Shown here: positions 7,363 through 15,439 of the stretch, one piece after another | Layout: the number at the start of each line of letters is the position of its first letter | Numbering within the stretch: position 1 is the first letter of the stretch | DNA from: CAZUHB01 sp964620445 | GTDB taxonomy: Bacteria > Planctomycetota > B15-G4 > CAYZWU01 | Direction of reading: 5' to 3' | Assembly: GCA_964620445.1 (NCBI GenBank) | Contig: CAZUHB010000024.1 | Location: forward strand, 1-64,000 | Length of the DNA stretch: 64,000 bases | The notes under the pieces: generated by a model | Seen by the model: only the letters and a program-made list of their open reading frames with translations | What the model was told of the DNA's origin: nothing | Databases searched by the model: none | Made by a program: the position numbers and the translations under genes

Positions 7363-9811
7363 TTTTCGAGAAGAATCGCGCGGCCGCCTCGGCCTCCGTC
7401 CGGCGCGCAGAGCCAGGTGGTGTCCGCCCTTCGTCCTCGGCCTGAACACGCAGATCGCCCAGCTCCTGATCCTCCGGGAGGCGATGATCCTGTCGAGCGG
7501 CTCCGAGACAGCTCTCGGGCTCTGCCTCGGTGCGTGGGCGCTCCTGAACGGTGTCGGCGCTCTCGGGGGGTGGGCGATTTCGAGGAGCGGGGTGCGCCTG
7601 GAGCGGTTCTTTCTTCCACTTCTCGTGATCCTTCCCCTCTTGATGGCCGGCTCGGTCCACCTCGCCCGACTGTCGCGGTCGTTCATCGATCTCCCCGCGG
7701 CCGAACACCTGCCGGTCACCCTCTTCGTCGCCCTCGCTTTTCTTGTCGTGGGGCCGGTGACGCTCGTCGATGGATTTCTTTTCGTGGGCGGGCTGCATTA
7801 CCTGTTCGCCAGGCGCCGCAGTGCGCGTGACGCGTCGTTCATGTACGGCGTCGAGTCTCTCGGTTCCCTCGCGGGAGGGATGGTTTTTTCCTTCGTTCTC
7901 GTCGACCTCCTCGATCCCTTTTCGATCGCCGGTCTCCTACTCTGCGTCAACGCGATCGGGCTGTTGCAGGTCGTCGGTGTCCGTGATCGGTCCAGGGCGA
8001 CGATTGCGGGAATCATTCTGAGTCTCGCCGCCGGAACGGCCGCTCTGTTCCTGGGACCGGGCCTGAACGCCGATTCCGAGCGGGCGAGGTGGCGCGTCCT
8101 GCAACCCGACATGGAACTGCTCGCCACCCGCGACAGCCGCTACCAGAATCTGGCCGTGCTCGCTTACGGGGAGGAGCCCACGCTCTTTTCCAATGGAAGC
8201 GTTCTCTTCGGGCTGCGGCCCCGTCTCGAGGGCGATCACTGGGACTGGAACCGATCGGTCTTTCCCCATTTCGCCATGCTGCAACACTCAGCGCCCCGAA
8301 AGGTGCTTCTCCTGGGAGGCGTGTCCAAGGGTTACGCCGCGGACATACTGCTCCACGGGCCGGACCATGTCGATCTCGTCGAGTCCGACAGGGAATTGCT
8401 CGCTCTCACCGAGCCCTACCTGTCGGACGGGGAGAAGCGCGCCCTGAAGAGCGAGTCGGTCGAGGTCCACCTCCTCGACGGGCGCCATTTCGTGATCATG
8501 GCGGCCGAGGCCTCATACGACGTGATCCTTCTCGATATGCCCGATCCGTCGAATGCGAGCACGAACCGCTACTACACGGAGGAATTCTTCGCGAGCTGCC
8601 GGCGTGCGCTCGCACCGGGCGGGGTGCTCGTCTTTTCTCTGAGCAACCAGACGGGGGTGATCGGCAAGGAGATGATGGAGCGGAACGGTTCGATCCTGAA
8701 AGCGGTGAACCGCGTCTTTGCCGACTACCTCATCACGCCGGGGGAGACCTCCTTCGTGGCCGCATCCTCGACGGCCGGTTCGCTGAACGCCTCGGCGGAC
8801 GCGCTTCTCGCCCGCTACGAATCGCGCTCGATCGACACACCCCGCTTTTCGCCGTACATCTTCTTCACATGGTTCGACGAGAACGACGTGGACTGGGTCA
8901 GCGAAACCTACTCCACCGAACTCGCGAAGGGCCGCATCGAGCCGAATACCGATAACAGACCGGTCGCCTATCTGAAGGACTACCTCCTCTGGCGGAGGAT
9001 CACCGAATCGGGCCGCTCCTCGAATGGCGACTCCCCGAATGGCGACTCCCCGCATGGCGACTCCCCGCATGGCGACTCCCCGCATGGCGGCCGAAAACTC
9101 GAGGAGTGGCTCTCCGGCACCGGACGGAGCGCGCCTCCCCTCGTGCTGCTGCCGGCGCTCTTTCCCGGCGCCGGAGTGGTTTTTTTCGCCCTTTATCTCT
9201 TGAGCCGCCGCGGCAGCGCCGTGGGCAGGCGATCGTCGCGCGCCCTCCACTACACCACGGCAGCCGCTGTCGGTTTCAATGGGATCGTGCTCGAACTGGC
9301 CGTCCTGCTCTTCTACCAGGGGGTGGCCGGCCACCTCTACAGCAGGATGGGCATCATCATCGCCTCCTACATGGCAGGGCTCGTTGCCGGATCGCTCTTT
9401 CCCGGAGAGCGGCGTTTCGTTGGCGCCCCCTTCGTGTTCTCCTGCGTCTGCACCTTTGCGGGGATAGCGGGGGTCTTCGGCCTGATCGCTCTCTCCACGA
9501 ATGGAGCCGCGTTCCTCGGCGGAGAGCTGACGGGCCTCGCCGGATTCGGGTTCGTCACCGCCTTGCTCGGCGCCTCGGGCGGTCTGGCATTCCGCGGGAC
9601 AGCGGTGGCGCTCGAGAGATCGGGCCGCTCCCCGGGCGGAATCATCTATGCACTCGATATCCTGGGCACATGCCTCGGCGGCGTGCTCGCCGGAAGCGTG
9701 CTCGCTCCCTTCATCGGAATCTCCGGGGCGATGATCCTGGCTGGAGGCATGAATGTGATTTTGCCACTGCTCTCCTTCTCGGCGCTATGCCTGAAAGACA
9801 AGGAGGGTTGA
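7316..9811 (+). CDS. Membrane-embedded spermidine-synthase-like protein
   Basis: About 831 residues: an N-terminal multi-helix membrane region (30-245), a soluble aminopropyltransferase-like Rossmann domain (about 270-560), and a C-terminal membrane region (605-825). The soluble part shows KVLLLGGVSKGYAADIL, VDLVESDRELLALTEP and YDVILLDMPDPSNASTNRYYTEEFF, matching polyamine aminopropyltransferase folds with SAM-type nucleotide binding. The motif usually reads GGGDG, so substrate use may differ. A hydrophilic tandem repeat links the soluble and second membrane parts. The start (ATG 7316, or GTG 7310) lies inside the radical SAM gene, overlapping by 47 bases, so the genes are coupled. The role is unassigned. 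Confidence 0.75.
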   Translation: MKSPDLSPASRERATDFREESRGRLGLRPARRARWCPPFVLGLNTQIAQLLILREAMILSSGSETALGLCLGAWALLNGVGALGGWAISRSGVRLERFFLPLLVILPLLMAGSVHLARLSRSFIDLPAAEHLPVTLFVALAFLVVGPVTLVDGFLFVGGLHYLFARRRSARDASFMYGVESLGSLAGGMVFSFVLVDLLDPFSIAGLLLCVNAIGLLQVVGVRDRSRATIAGIILSLAAGTAALFLGPGLNADSERARWRVLQPDMELLATRDSRYQNLAVLAYGEEPTLFSNGSVLFGLRPRLEGDHWDWNRSVFPHFAMLQHSAPRKVLLLGGVSKGYAADILLHGPDHVDLVESDRELLALTEPYLSDGEKRALKSESVEVHLLDGRHFVIMAAEASYDVILLDMPDPSNASTNRYYTEEFFASCRRALAPGGVLVFSLSNQTGVIGKEMMERNGSILKAVNRVFADYLITPGETSFVAASSTAGSLNASADALLARYESRSIDTPRFSPYIFFTWFDENDVDWVSETYSTELAKGRIEPNTDNRPVAYLKDYLLWRRITESGRSSNGDSPNGDSPHGDSPHGDSPHGGRKLEEWLSGTGRSAPPLVLLPALFPGAGVVFFALYLLSRRGSAVGRRSSRALHYTTAAAVGFNGIVLELAVLLFYQGVAGHLYSRMGIIIASYMAGLVAGSLFPGERRFVGAPFVFSCVCTFAGIAGVFGLIALSTNGAAFLGGELTGLAGFGFVTALLGASGGLAFRGTAVALERSGRSPGGIIYALDILGTCLGGVLAGSVLAPFIGISGAMILAGGMNVILPLLSFSALCLKDKEG
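9021..9090 (+). repeat. 15-bp in-frame tandem repeat, about 4.7 copies
   Basis: Units of 15 bases start at 9021, 9036, 9051 and 9066, with a partial fifth at 9081. They encode NGDSP and HGDSP pentapeptides in the linker between the soluble and C-terminal membrane parts of the spermidine-synthase-like protein. Confidence 0.95.
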
Positions 9812-9852
9812 TCTGACCTTTTTATGATCGACGGTTCGGTCGGACGGAATGC

Positions 9853-9880
9853 TTGCCATGCGGCCCAAATCGAGTATCCT
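9853..9880 (+). promoter_or_regulatory. Possible promoter of the hydrogenase-sensor module
   Basis: TTGCCA (9853-9858), a 16-base spacer and TATCCT (9875-9880), lying 57 bases before the preferred start of the DRTGG gene and after the end of the previous operon. The match is moderate and untested. Confidence 0.35.
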
Positions 9881-9936
9881 GGTAAGAGGCCGGGACGATT
9901 TGTTCGTATTCGATGACTTTGGTGAAGGATGGGACG

Positions 9937-10278
9937 ATGAATGCCGATGTGGCAACTCTCGTGGAAAAGCTGGGACTGAAAACCCTGAACGGTCTCTATA
10001 ACAAGGAGATCACCGGCGCTTTCATTTCCGACATGGTCAGTGATGTGATGAATGGCGCCACGCCTGGAAATGTCTGGGTCACCGTTCAGACCCACAAGAA
10101 CATCATCGCCGCCGCCAATCTCGTCGATGTGTCGATCATCATCGTGACGCGCGGGAAGACCGTGCCGAAGGAAACGCTCGACATAGCCGATCGCGTCGAA
10201 ATGACAATCTGTTCCACACCGCTGGAAACATACGGCCTGGCGGTCAAGTTGAACCGGGCCGGCATTGAACCGAGTTGA
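9937..10278 (+). CDS. DRTGG-domain protein
   Basis: A 113-residue single-domain protein. The sequence from KLGLKTLNG through ISDMVSDVMNGATPGNVWVTVQTHKNIIAAANLVDVSIIIVTRG matches the DRTGG fold, a small putative ligand-binding domain often encoded beside [FeFe]-hydrogenase genes in clostridia and Thermotogae. Two starts are possible; ATG 9937 has AAGGATGGG upstream and gives the usual domain length, whereas ATG 9913 adds eight residues. It is the first gene of a three-gene set with the ATPase and hydrogenase-like genes. Ligand and function are unknown. Confidence 0.75.
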   Translation: MNADVATLVEKLGLKTLNGLYNKEITGAFISDMVSDVMNGATPGNVWVTVQTHKNIIAAANLVDVSIIIVTRGKTVPKETLDIADRVEMTICSTPLETYGLAVKLNRAGIEPS

Positions 10279-10341
10279 CACCCTGTTGCATGCACCGCCT
10301 GAACGGGCCGGGCTGTATGTGTCGATTCCAACTTGAAAGAC

Positions 10342-10788
10342 ATGCCCTCGATGACGGAGCGAAACGGGTCGATCCTTCTTTGCGCTGAATACGATGTGCA
10401 CGGAGGGGATTTCAACCGCGCCGGGGAAGTCTCGACGGATATCAAGGCGAGACTGAAGAAGATCGGCTTCGATCCCGGTCTGGTGCGGCGCGTCGCGATC
10501 GCCTCTTTCGAGGCGGAGATGAACGTGATCATGCACGCCCGCCGCGCCGACGTGCGGCTCGAGGTGACGCCGGAACTGATCTACGTCGAATTCAAGGACG
10601 AGGGTCAAGGTATTCCCGATATCGATCTCGCCATGCAGGAAGGATATTCCACCTCGACGCCCGAGATGCGGCGGCTCGGATACGGAGCCGGGATCGGACT
10701 GCCCACGATCAAGCGTAATGCCTCGCAGCTCGAGATCGATTCGAAGGTCGCCGAGGGAACGGTGGTGAAGATCTACTTTACTCCTTGA
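10342..10788 (+). CDS. RsbW-like HATPase (anti-sigma-factor / serine kinase fold)
   Basis: About 148 residues forming one GHKL ATPase domain. The N box is FEAEMNVIMHA, the G1 box DEGQGIPD and the G2 box GYGAGIGL, as in RsbW/SpoIIAB-type serine kinases. No phosphoacceptor domain is present. The start is uncertain (TTG 10333, ATG 10342 or ATG 10351; none has a strong Shine-Dalgarno). It lies 63 bases after the DRTGG gene and 11 bases before the hydrogenase-like gene, an arrangement also known next to bifurcating hydrogenase operons. It probably transmits a signal by phosphorylation or partner binding; the target is not visible here. Confidence 0.8.
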   Translation: MPSMTERNGSILLCAEYDVHGGDFNRAGEVSTDIKARLKKIGFDPGLVRRVAIASFEAEMNVIMHARRADVRLEVTPELIYVEFKDEGQGIPDIDLAMQEGYSTSTPEMRRLGYGAGIGLPTIKRNASQLEIDSKVAEGTVVKIYFTP

Positions 10789-10799
10789 AGAGGAGTTCC

Positions 10800-12092
10800 A
10801 TGACATCCCAGAGGAGATATTATCACGCTGTCGAGACGGTTCCGGGCAATTGCGACGCATGTATGCACTGTCTCCGAACCTGCCCCACGGCGGCGCTTCG
10901 CATCCGGGATTCGGAACCGAAAATCATCGAGAAGCGCTGCGTCGACTGCGGCGCGTGCCTGTCGGCCTGTCCTCGCAAGGCGATCCGCCCGGTCGTGGAC
11001 ACCTTCAAGGATACGGGACCTTTCACGTACAAGGTCGTTGTCCCCTCTCCCGTCCTCTATGCCCAGTTCGGTCTCGACGTCTCCCTGCAGGAGATCCACC
11101 TGGGGCTGAAGAAACTGGGATTCGATTACATCTATGACGTCTTCGGAGCCTGCCTGATCGAGGCGATGGCCCTGCGCGAACACCTGGAGCAGCTCAGGAC
11201 GACGAAGAAGGGCCGCAAGCAGACGATGCCGCTCATCTCGTCCATGTGTCCGGCCGTTGTGCGGCTCGTCCAGGTCAAATACCCAACACTTGTGAGCCAC
11301 GTCCTTCCCTTCGAGCCGCCGCGGGAACTCACCGCCCGGGAAGCGAAGATCAAGGTCGCACGCGAACATGACGCCGACATGCGCGAGGTGGGCGCCTTTT
11401 ACATCTCGCCCTGCCCGGCGAAGAGCATCTCCGTCCTGCAACCGGCCGAGAAGGAGCGGTCCTTCCTCGACCGTTCGATCGCGCTGTCCGATATCTACAT
11501 GCCCCTGCGCAAGGCGATCTCCGAGATCACTCCCGAAGAGATCGAGACGATCAACGGCGAAAAACCGGTTTTCGAGAGCGGGTGGGAGCGGACAGGCCTT
11601 ATGAGCCGGTCGCTCAACATCAAGAACTGGATCGCCGTTTCCGGCATGCCCCACGTGGTCGGCATCCTGGACGATATCGAGGAGGGCAAGCTCGAGAGCG
11701 TCGCTTTCGTGGAAGCCAACGCGTGCATCGAGGGGTGTGTGGGCGGCTCGCTCTGCGTGGAGAACATCTACGTGGCGCGCAGCAAGACGCTCATTCTCGA
11801 GTCCGAGCACGAGCCGATCGACCGGCCCGATCCGAACTGGGTGCGCCAGCTCTACGACAGCGGCTACTTCTTCATGGAAGGCGAGCTCAGGCCCCGCACC
11901 GTGGCCAAGGGGGCCGATTCGATCCCCGACGCCATCCTCTTCATGAAGAAGAGGGACGAGCTCGTACAGACCCTGCCCGGCCTCGACTGCTGCTCGTGCG
12001 GCTTTCCGTCGTGCGAGATCTTTGCCGAGGAGGTGCTGCGCAAGGTGGTCGGAATCGATGCCTGCCCCTACTTCCAGCAGGATAATTCATAG
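10800..12092 (+). CDS. Sensory-type [FeFe]-hydrogenase-like iron-sulfur protein
   Basis: A 430-residue protein: an N-terminal 2x[4Fe-4S] ferredoxin domain (CDACMHCLRTCP and CVDCGACLSACP), an H-cluster domain, and a C-terminal Fe-S domain (DCCSCGFPSCEIF...ACP). The H-cluster motifs are altered but keep all four ligand cysteines: L1 reads SSMCPA (usually TSCCPGW), L2 SPCPAKS (usually MPCTAKK) and L3 NACIEGCVGG (usually MACPGGCIGG). The proton-shuttle cysteine of L1 is methionine, as expected of sensory rather than catalytic enzymes. ATG 10800 has AGAGGAG 6 bases upstream, better than TTG 10785. It likely senses redox state or H2 with the two preceding genes. HydEFG are not in the window. Confidence 0.85.
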   Translation: MTSQRRYYHAVETVPGNCDACMHCLRTCPTAALRIRDSEPKIIEKRCVDCGACLSACPRKAIRPVVDTFKDTGPFTYKVVVPSPVLYAQFGLDVSLQEIHLGLKKLGFDYIYDVFGACLIEAMALREHLEQLRTTKKGRKQTMPLISSMCPAVVRLVQVKYPTLVSHVLPFEPPRELTAREAKIKVAREHDADMREVGAFYISPCPAKSISVLQPAEKERSFLDRSIALSDIYMPLRKAISEITPEEIETINGEKPVFESGWERTGLMSRSLNIKNWIAVSGMPHVVGILDDIEEGKLESVAFVEANACIEGCVGGSLCVENIYVARSKTLILESEHEPIDRPDPNWVRQLYDSGYFFMEGELRPRTVAKGADSIPDAILFMKKRDELVQTLPGLDCCSCGFPSCEIFAEEVLRKVVGIDACPYFQQDNS

Positions 12093-12104
12093 GCAATCGG
12101 ACTC

Positions 12105-13097
12105 TCAGGGCACGATTTCCACGCTCACCGGATTCGACTGGTAATCGTAGGGCCACTCGGTGGTGTAGGCGAAATTCAGGATCAAACCCACTGGAAGCGG
12201 CGGGGAAACCACGGTCAGCGTTGCGAGCGCCTTGCCGCTGGAATCGAACTGTCCGCGAAAATTGGACAGAGGTTTCGAATTGTGGTTGTTGAAGATGTAC
12301 CACGAAATCTGGCTCCAGTTCAGAGGCAGAATGGCTCCCCCGGGAAGGCTCGTGCCCGGTTCGGTGCCGGAGCCCGTTCCCATGAGGAAGTAGTGCCGCA
12401 ATCCGTTTGCGGCGCCGGCGTCCAGGGAGAAATTGACCGTCCCCCCGGTCGTGGCGGAGAGGGTGCAGTTGTCCACGACCAGCGGTCCGCGGGAATGGAA
12501 GTAGAGCACGCCCGCATCGATCGAGGCGCCGTAGCCGTCATCGCCCACGAGGAGGTCGAGGACGCCATCGTTGTCCCAGTCGACCACGCAGGGCCGTGAG
12601 TCGTCGTTCACTGTCAGGAGGAGGCCGCCCGCTTCCATCCAGGTGTAACCGTCGAAGAGGGGCGCCGCGTCGGTGCCCACGTTTTCGTAGTAATAGATCT
12701 TTCCATAGTCATCGCCGATGATCAGGTCCTTCTTGCCGTCGCGATTCCAGTCCGCCGCCCAGGGGCTCGACTCTTCGCCCATGTCCAGATCGGCCGCCCC
12801 GTCCTGGATGTAGCTGGAGTTGAGAAAGATCGGTTTCGCGTTCGTTCCGACGTTGATCATGAGGAAGACCTTTCCGCCGGTCTCGCCGCAGAGGACATCC
12901 TTTTTGCCGTCGTTGTTCCAATCGACCACGAAAGGAACGGAGCGTGTTCCGGCGTCGAAGGCGTTGACCCCTTTGAGAAGGAGTTGGTATCCGCTGAACT
13001 GGGGATCGGCGTCGGTGTTCGAGTTGATGTAGATCCTGACGTGGCCGCTCGATTCGCCGGTGAGAAGATCCTTGCGTCCATCCTCGTTCCAGTCCAC
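12105..13097 (-). pseudogene. FG-GAP/VCBS-repeat protein, C-terminal part after an in-frame stop
   Basis: This 330-codon stretch continues, in the same frame, the gene that begins at 13433. A TGA at 13124-13122 separates the two parts. It contains four FG-GAP-like beta-propeller blades, each marked by a DWN-x-DG-x-x-D calcium-type motif (DWNEDGRKD, DWNNDGKKD, DWNRDGKKD, DWDNDGVLD), and ends in a beta-sandwich-like domain with no recognised sorting signal. The GTG at 13097 is an internal valine that could only serve as a start if translation re-initiated; no Shine-Dalgarno is visible. It converges with the hydrogenase-like gene, 12 bases away. Confidence 0.7.
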
Positions 13098-13121
13098 TAC
13101 TCGTGGACTCGATCCGAGACA

Positions 13122-13433
13122 TCATCCATAGGTCACCGAGATCGGGGAGCCGTTCGATTCGACCTGTTCCCCGCCGCTGAATATCGGTAGAAGATCGGTT
13201 CCCTGGTTGACGAAGAGCCAGATGTAGCCGCTCGTGAACTGTCCCACGAGGAGATCCTTCCTGCCGTCATTGTTCCAGTCCACCACGAAGGGGACGGCGC
13301 AGCCGTTGACCTCGAGCGCCTGGGAACCGTCCTGGACGTAAACCCCTGCTTCGAGCCAGGGTTCTTCGCCGTGCGCCAGGCCGATGTAAAGTGAGAAAAG
13401 TGCGAGTAGGAAGAGCAGATGTGTCGGTTTCAT
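13122..13433 (-). pseudogene. FG-GAP/VCBS-repeat protein, N-terminal part with signal peptide
   Basis: The start is ATG 13433, with AAGGAG 6 bases upstream, followed by a signal peptide (KPTHLLFLLALFSLYIGLAHG) and one FG-GAP blade (DWNNDGRKDLLVG). The frame stops at TGA 13124-13122 just after SPISVTYG and then continues open, in the same frame, for 330 more codons of the same repeat protein. It is probably one exported beta-propeller protein broken by a nonsense mutation or a sequencing error. Selenocysteine read-through is a remote alternative, discussed in the findings. Confidence 0.75.
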
Positions 13434-13738
13434 GGTGATCTCCTTTCGGTCTGTCATTCGATCCGGTCCAAAGAAGGCGCGTTCGGGAGAATAGGATGTC
13501 GTAACTATAAACGTATTTGAGTGTGATTTAGGATCAAAGAGCGCACCTGGCGGGCGGCGCGCACCGCCGCTTCGTTTATGCGCCGGCTACCGCACGCAAT
13601 GGATCGAGTCTTCCGATCCGGGCCGGCGGGGCGCTTCTTTATCCCAATGATCCTGTTTTTTTGTTTTGAATGATCCATTCGAGTATAAAATTTCGTTTGT
13701 ATCAATGGATCGAGTCATCCCAACCAAGGAGGTCAGTG
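13434..13738. other. Divergent intergenic region between two secreted-protein genes
   Basis: About 305 bases between the FG-GAP gene (minus) and the beta-helix gene (plus). It holds the Shine-Dalgarno of the former, a near-identical 17-base direct repeat around CAATGGATCGAGTC (about 13598 and 13703), and the sigma-70-like promoter listed separately. The remainder is GC-rich with no recognisable RNA gene. Confidence 0.6.
13661..13689 (+). promoter_or_regulatory. Sigma-70-type promoter of the beta-helix gene
   Basis: TTGTTT (13661-13666), a 17-base spacer and TATAAA (13684-13689), 50 bases before the ATG, which itself is preceded by AAGGAGG. The region is conspicuously AT-rich. Confidence 0.55.
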
Positions 13739-15052
13739 ATGAAAAAAATGACGTTGAAAACCACCGTGATGATGTTGCTCCTCTTTTTTTTCGCCCCTCT
13801 CTCCGAGGCGGCCACCATCAATGTCCCCGGCGACTGGCCCACCATACAGCAGGCGATCGGCGCCTCCGCGAATGGTGACGTCGTTCTCGTGGCTGCCGGC
13901 ACATATGTGGAAAACATCGACTTTTCAGGGAAGGCGATATCGGTGATCGGCCAGAAGGGGCCGACGGTCACGATCATCGACGGCAATCGAACGGACTCGG
14001 TGGTGATCTTCCAGAGCGGCGAGGGTGCGAACTCGATCCTGGAAGGCTTTTGCATCACCAACGGACAGGCCGCCAAGGGAGCGGGGATTTACTGCAGGAA
14101 CAACTCTTCGCCGACGATTCGGCGGAATCTCGTCAAAGGGAATTCTGCCAACTGGGGCGCCGGAATCTACTGCAGCGCCTCGTCGCCCACGATCAAGGAC
14201 AATTTCGTTCAGGCGAACCAGGCGATCTCCGGCGGCGGGATCCATTGCTGGGCCGATGCCGACGCGATCATCGTCAACAATGTCATCCTTCATAACGAAG
14301 CCGATCACGGGGCCGGGATCGAGAGCGAGCTCTCCACGCCGGTGATCGTCAACAACACGGTCACCGAAAATCACGCGAACGTCACCGGCGGCGGGATCTG
14401 GTTCGTTGGGAGCGACGCGACCGTGACGAACACGATCGTCTGGGGCAACAGCGCCGATTTCGAGGATCCCGAGATCCATCTCTCCATGGGGAGCAACCCC
14501 GTGATCACCTACAGCGATGTGGGAGGCGGGTGGCCGGGCACGGGCAATATCGATGCCGATCCCCAGTTCGCCGAGTCGGCCATCGGCGACTATCACTTGA
14601 CATACAACTCCCCTTGCAGGGAGAAGGGATACTACAACGCACCGCATTTACCCGAGAAGGATTTCGAGGGAGACTGGCGCGATCCGTGCGGAATCCCCGA
14701 CGTGGGCGCCGACGAGTTCTGGTCCCATCTCTACTGCATGGGCGACATCGTTCCCCAGAATCTCTGCAGTGTGAGAATCACGGCTGTTCCTGGCGTCAAG
14801 GCATGGTTCGTGGTCGGCGGCGGTCTTCTCGATCCTCCCTTCGAGTCCCAGTACGGCGACCTCTATCTTCTTCCCCCTTACAGGCTTTTCTATCAGGGCG
14901 AGGTTCCGTCGACAGGTGTCTTGATCAAGGAGATCCACGTGCCAGCCGGCTGGAGTCCGGGAGAGTCACACCACTTCCAGGCTCTGCTGGAGTGGCTTCC
15001 TCCATTGAGCTATCTCTACCTGTCGAACCTGATGACCCTCACTGTTGAGTGA
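13739..15052 (+). CDS. Secreted right-handed parallel beta-helix protein
   Basis: 437 residues with a signal peptide (hydrophobic MMLLLFFFAPLSEAA) and then NosD/Pel-like beta-helix rungs: TINVPGDWPTIQQAI opens the helix, and repeated segments such as GAGIYC, SPTIRRNLVKGNSA, SPTIKDNFVQANQA and TPVIVNNTVTENHA form turns. The DADPQFAESAIGDYHL and DVGADEF segments match the end of choice-of-anchor-Q-type proteins, and about 100 further residues follow. ATG 13739 has AAGGAGG upstream and is preferred over ATG 13670. It is probably an extracellular carbohydrate-related or adhesive protein. No catalytic residues can be assigned. Confidence 0.8.
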   Translation: MKKMTLKTTVMMLLLFFFAPLSEAATINVPGDWPTIQQAIGASANGDVVLVAAGTYVENIDFSGKAISVIGQKGPTVTIIDGNRTDSVVIFQSGEGANSILEGFCITNGQAAKGAGIYCRNNSSPTIRRNLVKGNSANWGAGIYCSASSPTIKDNFVQANQAISGGGIHCWADADAIIVNNVILHNEADHGAGIESELSTPVIVNNTVTENHANVTGGGIWFVGSDATVTNTIVWGNSADFEDPEIHLSMGSNPVITYSDVGGGWPGTGNIDADPQFAESAIGDYHLTYNSPCREKGYYNAPHLPEKDFEGDWRDPCGIPDVGADEFWSHLYCMGDIVPQNLCSVRITAVPGVKAWFVVGGGLLDPPFESQYGDLYLLPPYRLFYQGEVPSTGVLIKEIHVPAGWSPGESHHFQALLEWLPPLSYLYLSNLMTLTVE

Positions 15053-15257
15053 GACCCTCACTGTCAAGTGAGACCCTCGACGTGCTGCGGCGAATAGGTA
15101 CGNNNNNNNNNNNNNNNNNNNNNNNNNNNNNNNNNNNNNNNNNNNNNNNNNNNNNNNNNNNNNNNNNNNNNNNNNNNNNNNNNNNNNNNNNNNNNNNNNN
15201 NNAGTGAGACCCTCACTGTCAAGTGAGACCCTCGACGTGCTGCGGCGAATAGGTACG
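15048..15257. other. Assembly gap (100 N) flanked by an exact 55-bp duplication
   Basis: Bases 15103-15202 are N. The 55 bases before the gap (15048-15102) are identical to the 55 bases after it (15203-15257), and each copy abuts the Ns exactly. This is the pattern left when two contigs sharing a terminal k-mer are scaffolded without merging. The duplicated segment itself contains short direct repeats around GTGAGACCCTC, which probably broke the assembly. The true sequence is likely continuous here. Confidence 0.85.
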
Positions 15258-15260
15258 GGA

Positions 15261-15300
15261 AGGAACCCCCGTGAGGAGAGATCCCGCGGGGGTTCTTTTT
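15261..15300 (+). terminator. Rho-independent terminator of the beta-helix gene
   Basis: A perfect 9-bp stem GAACCCCCG/CGGGGGTTC (15263-15271 with 15287-15295), a 15-base loop and a run of five Ts. Confidence 0.9.
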
Positions 15301-15348
15301 ATTCGCGTCGATGCGCTTCGACGAGACGACAATTCGTCTCCACCGTTC

Positions 15349-15377
15349 TTGTTGCCGGCGTCCCATTGAGGCATAAT
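15349..15377 (+). promoter_or_regulatory. Promoter of the ECF sigma-kinase operon
   Basis: TTGTTG (15349-15354), a 17-base spacer and CATAAT (15372-15377), 62 bases upstream of the preferred sigma-factor start. The only other feature between the gap and this gene is the upstream terminator. Confidence 0.5.
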
Positions 15378-15439
15378 AGATGATGCATTTAAAAGTCTTA
15401 ATGCCAGGAATTTGGACCGAACGGCGGCAAGGTTGTCAG

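Noticed and set aside
15048..15257. Flanking 55-bp copies as a biological direct repeat or attachment site
   Set aside because: Exact identity ending precisely at both gap edges is better explained by unmerged contig ends.
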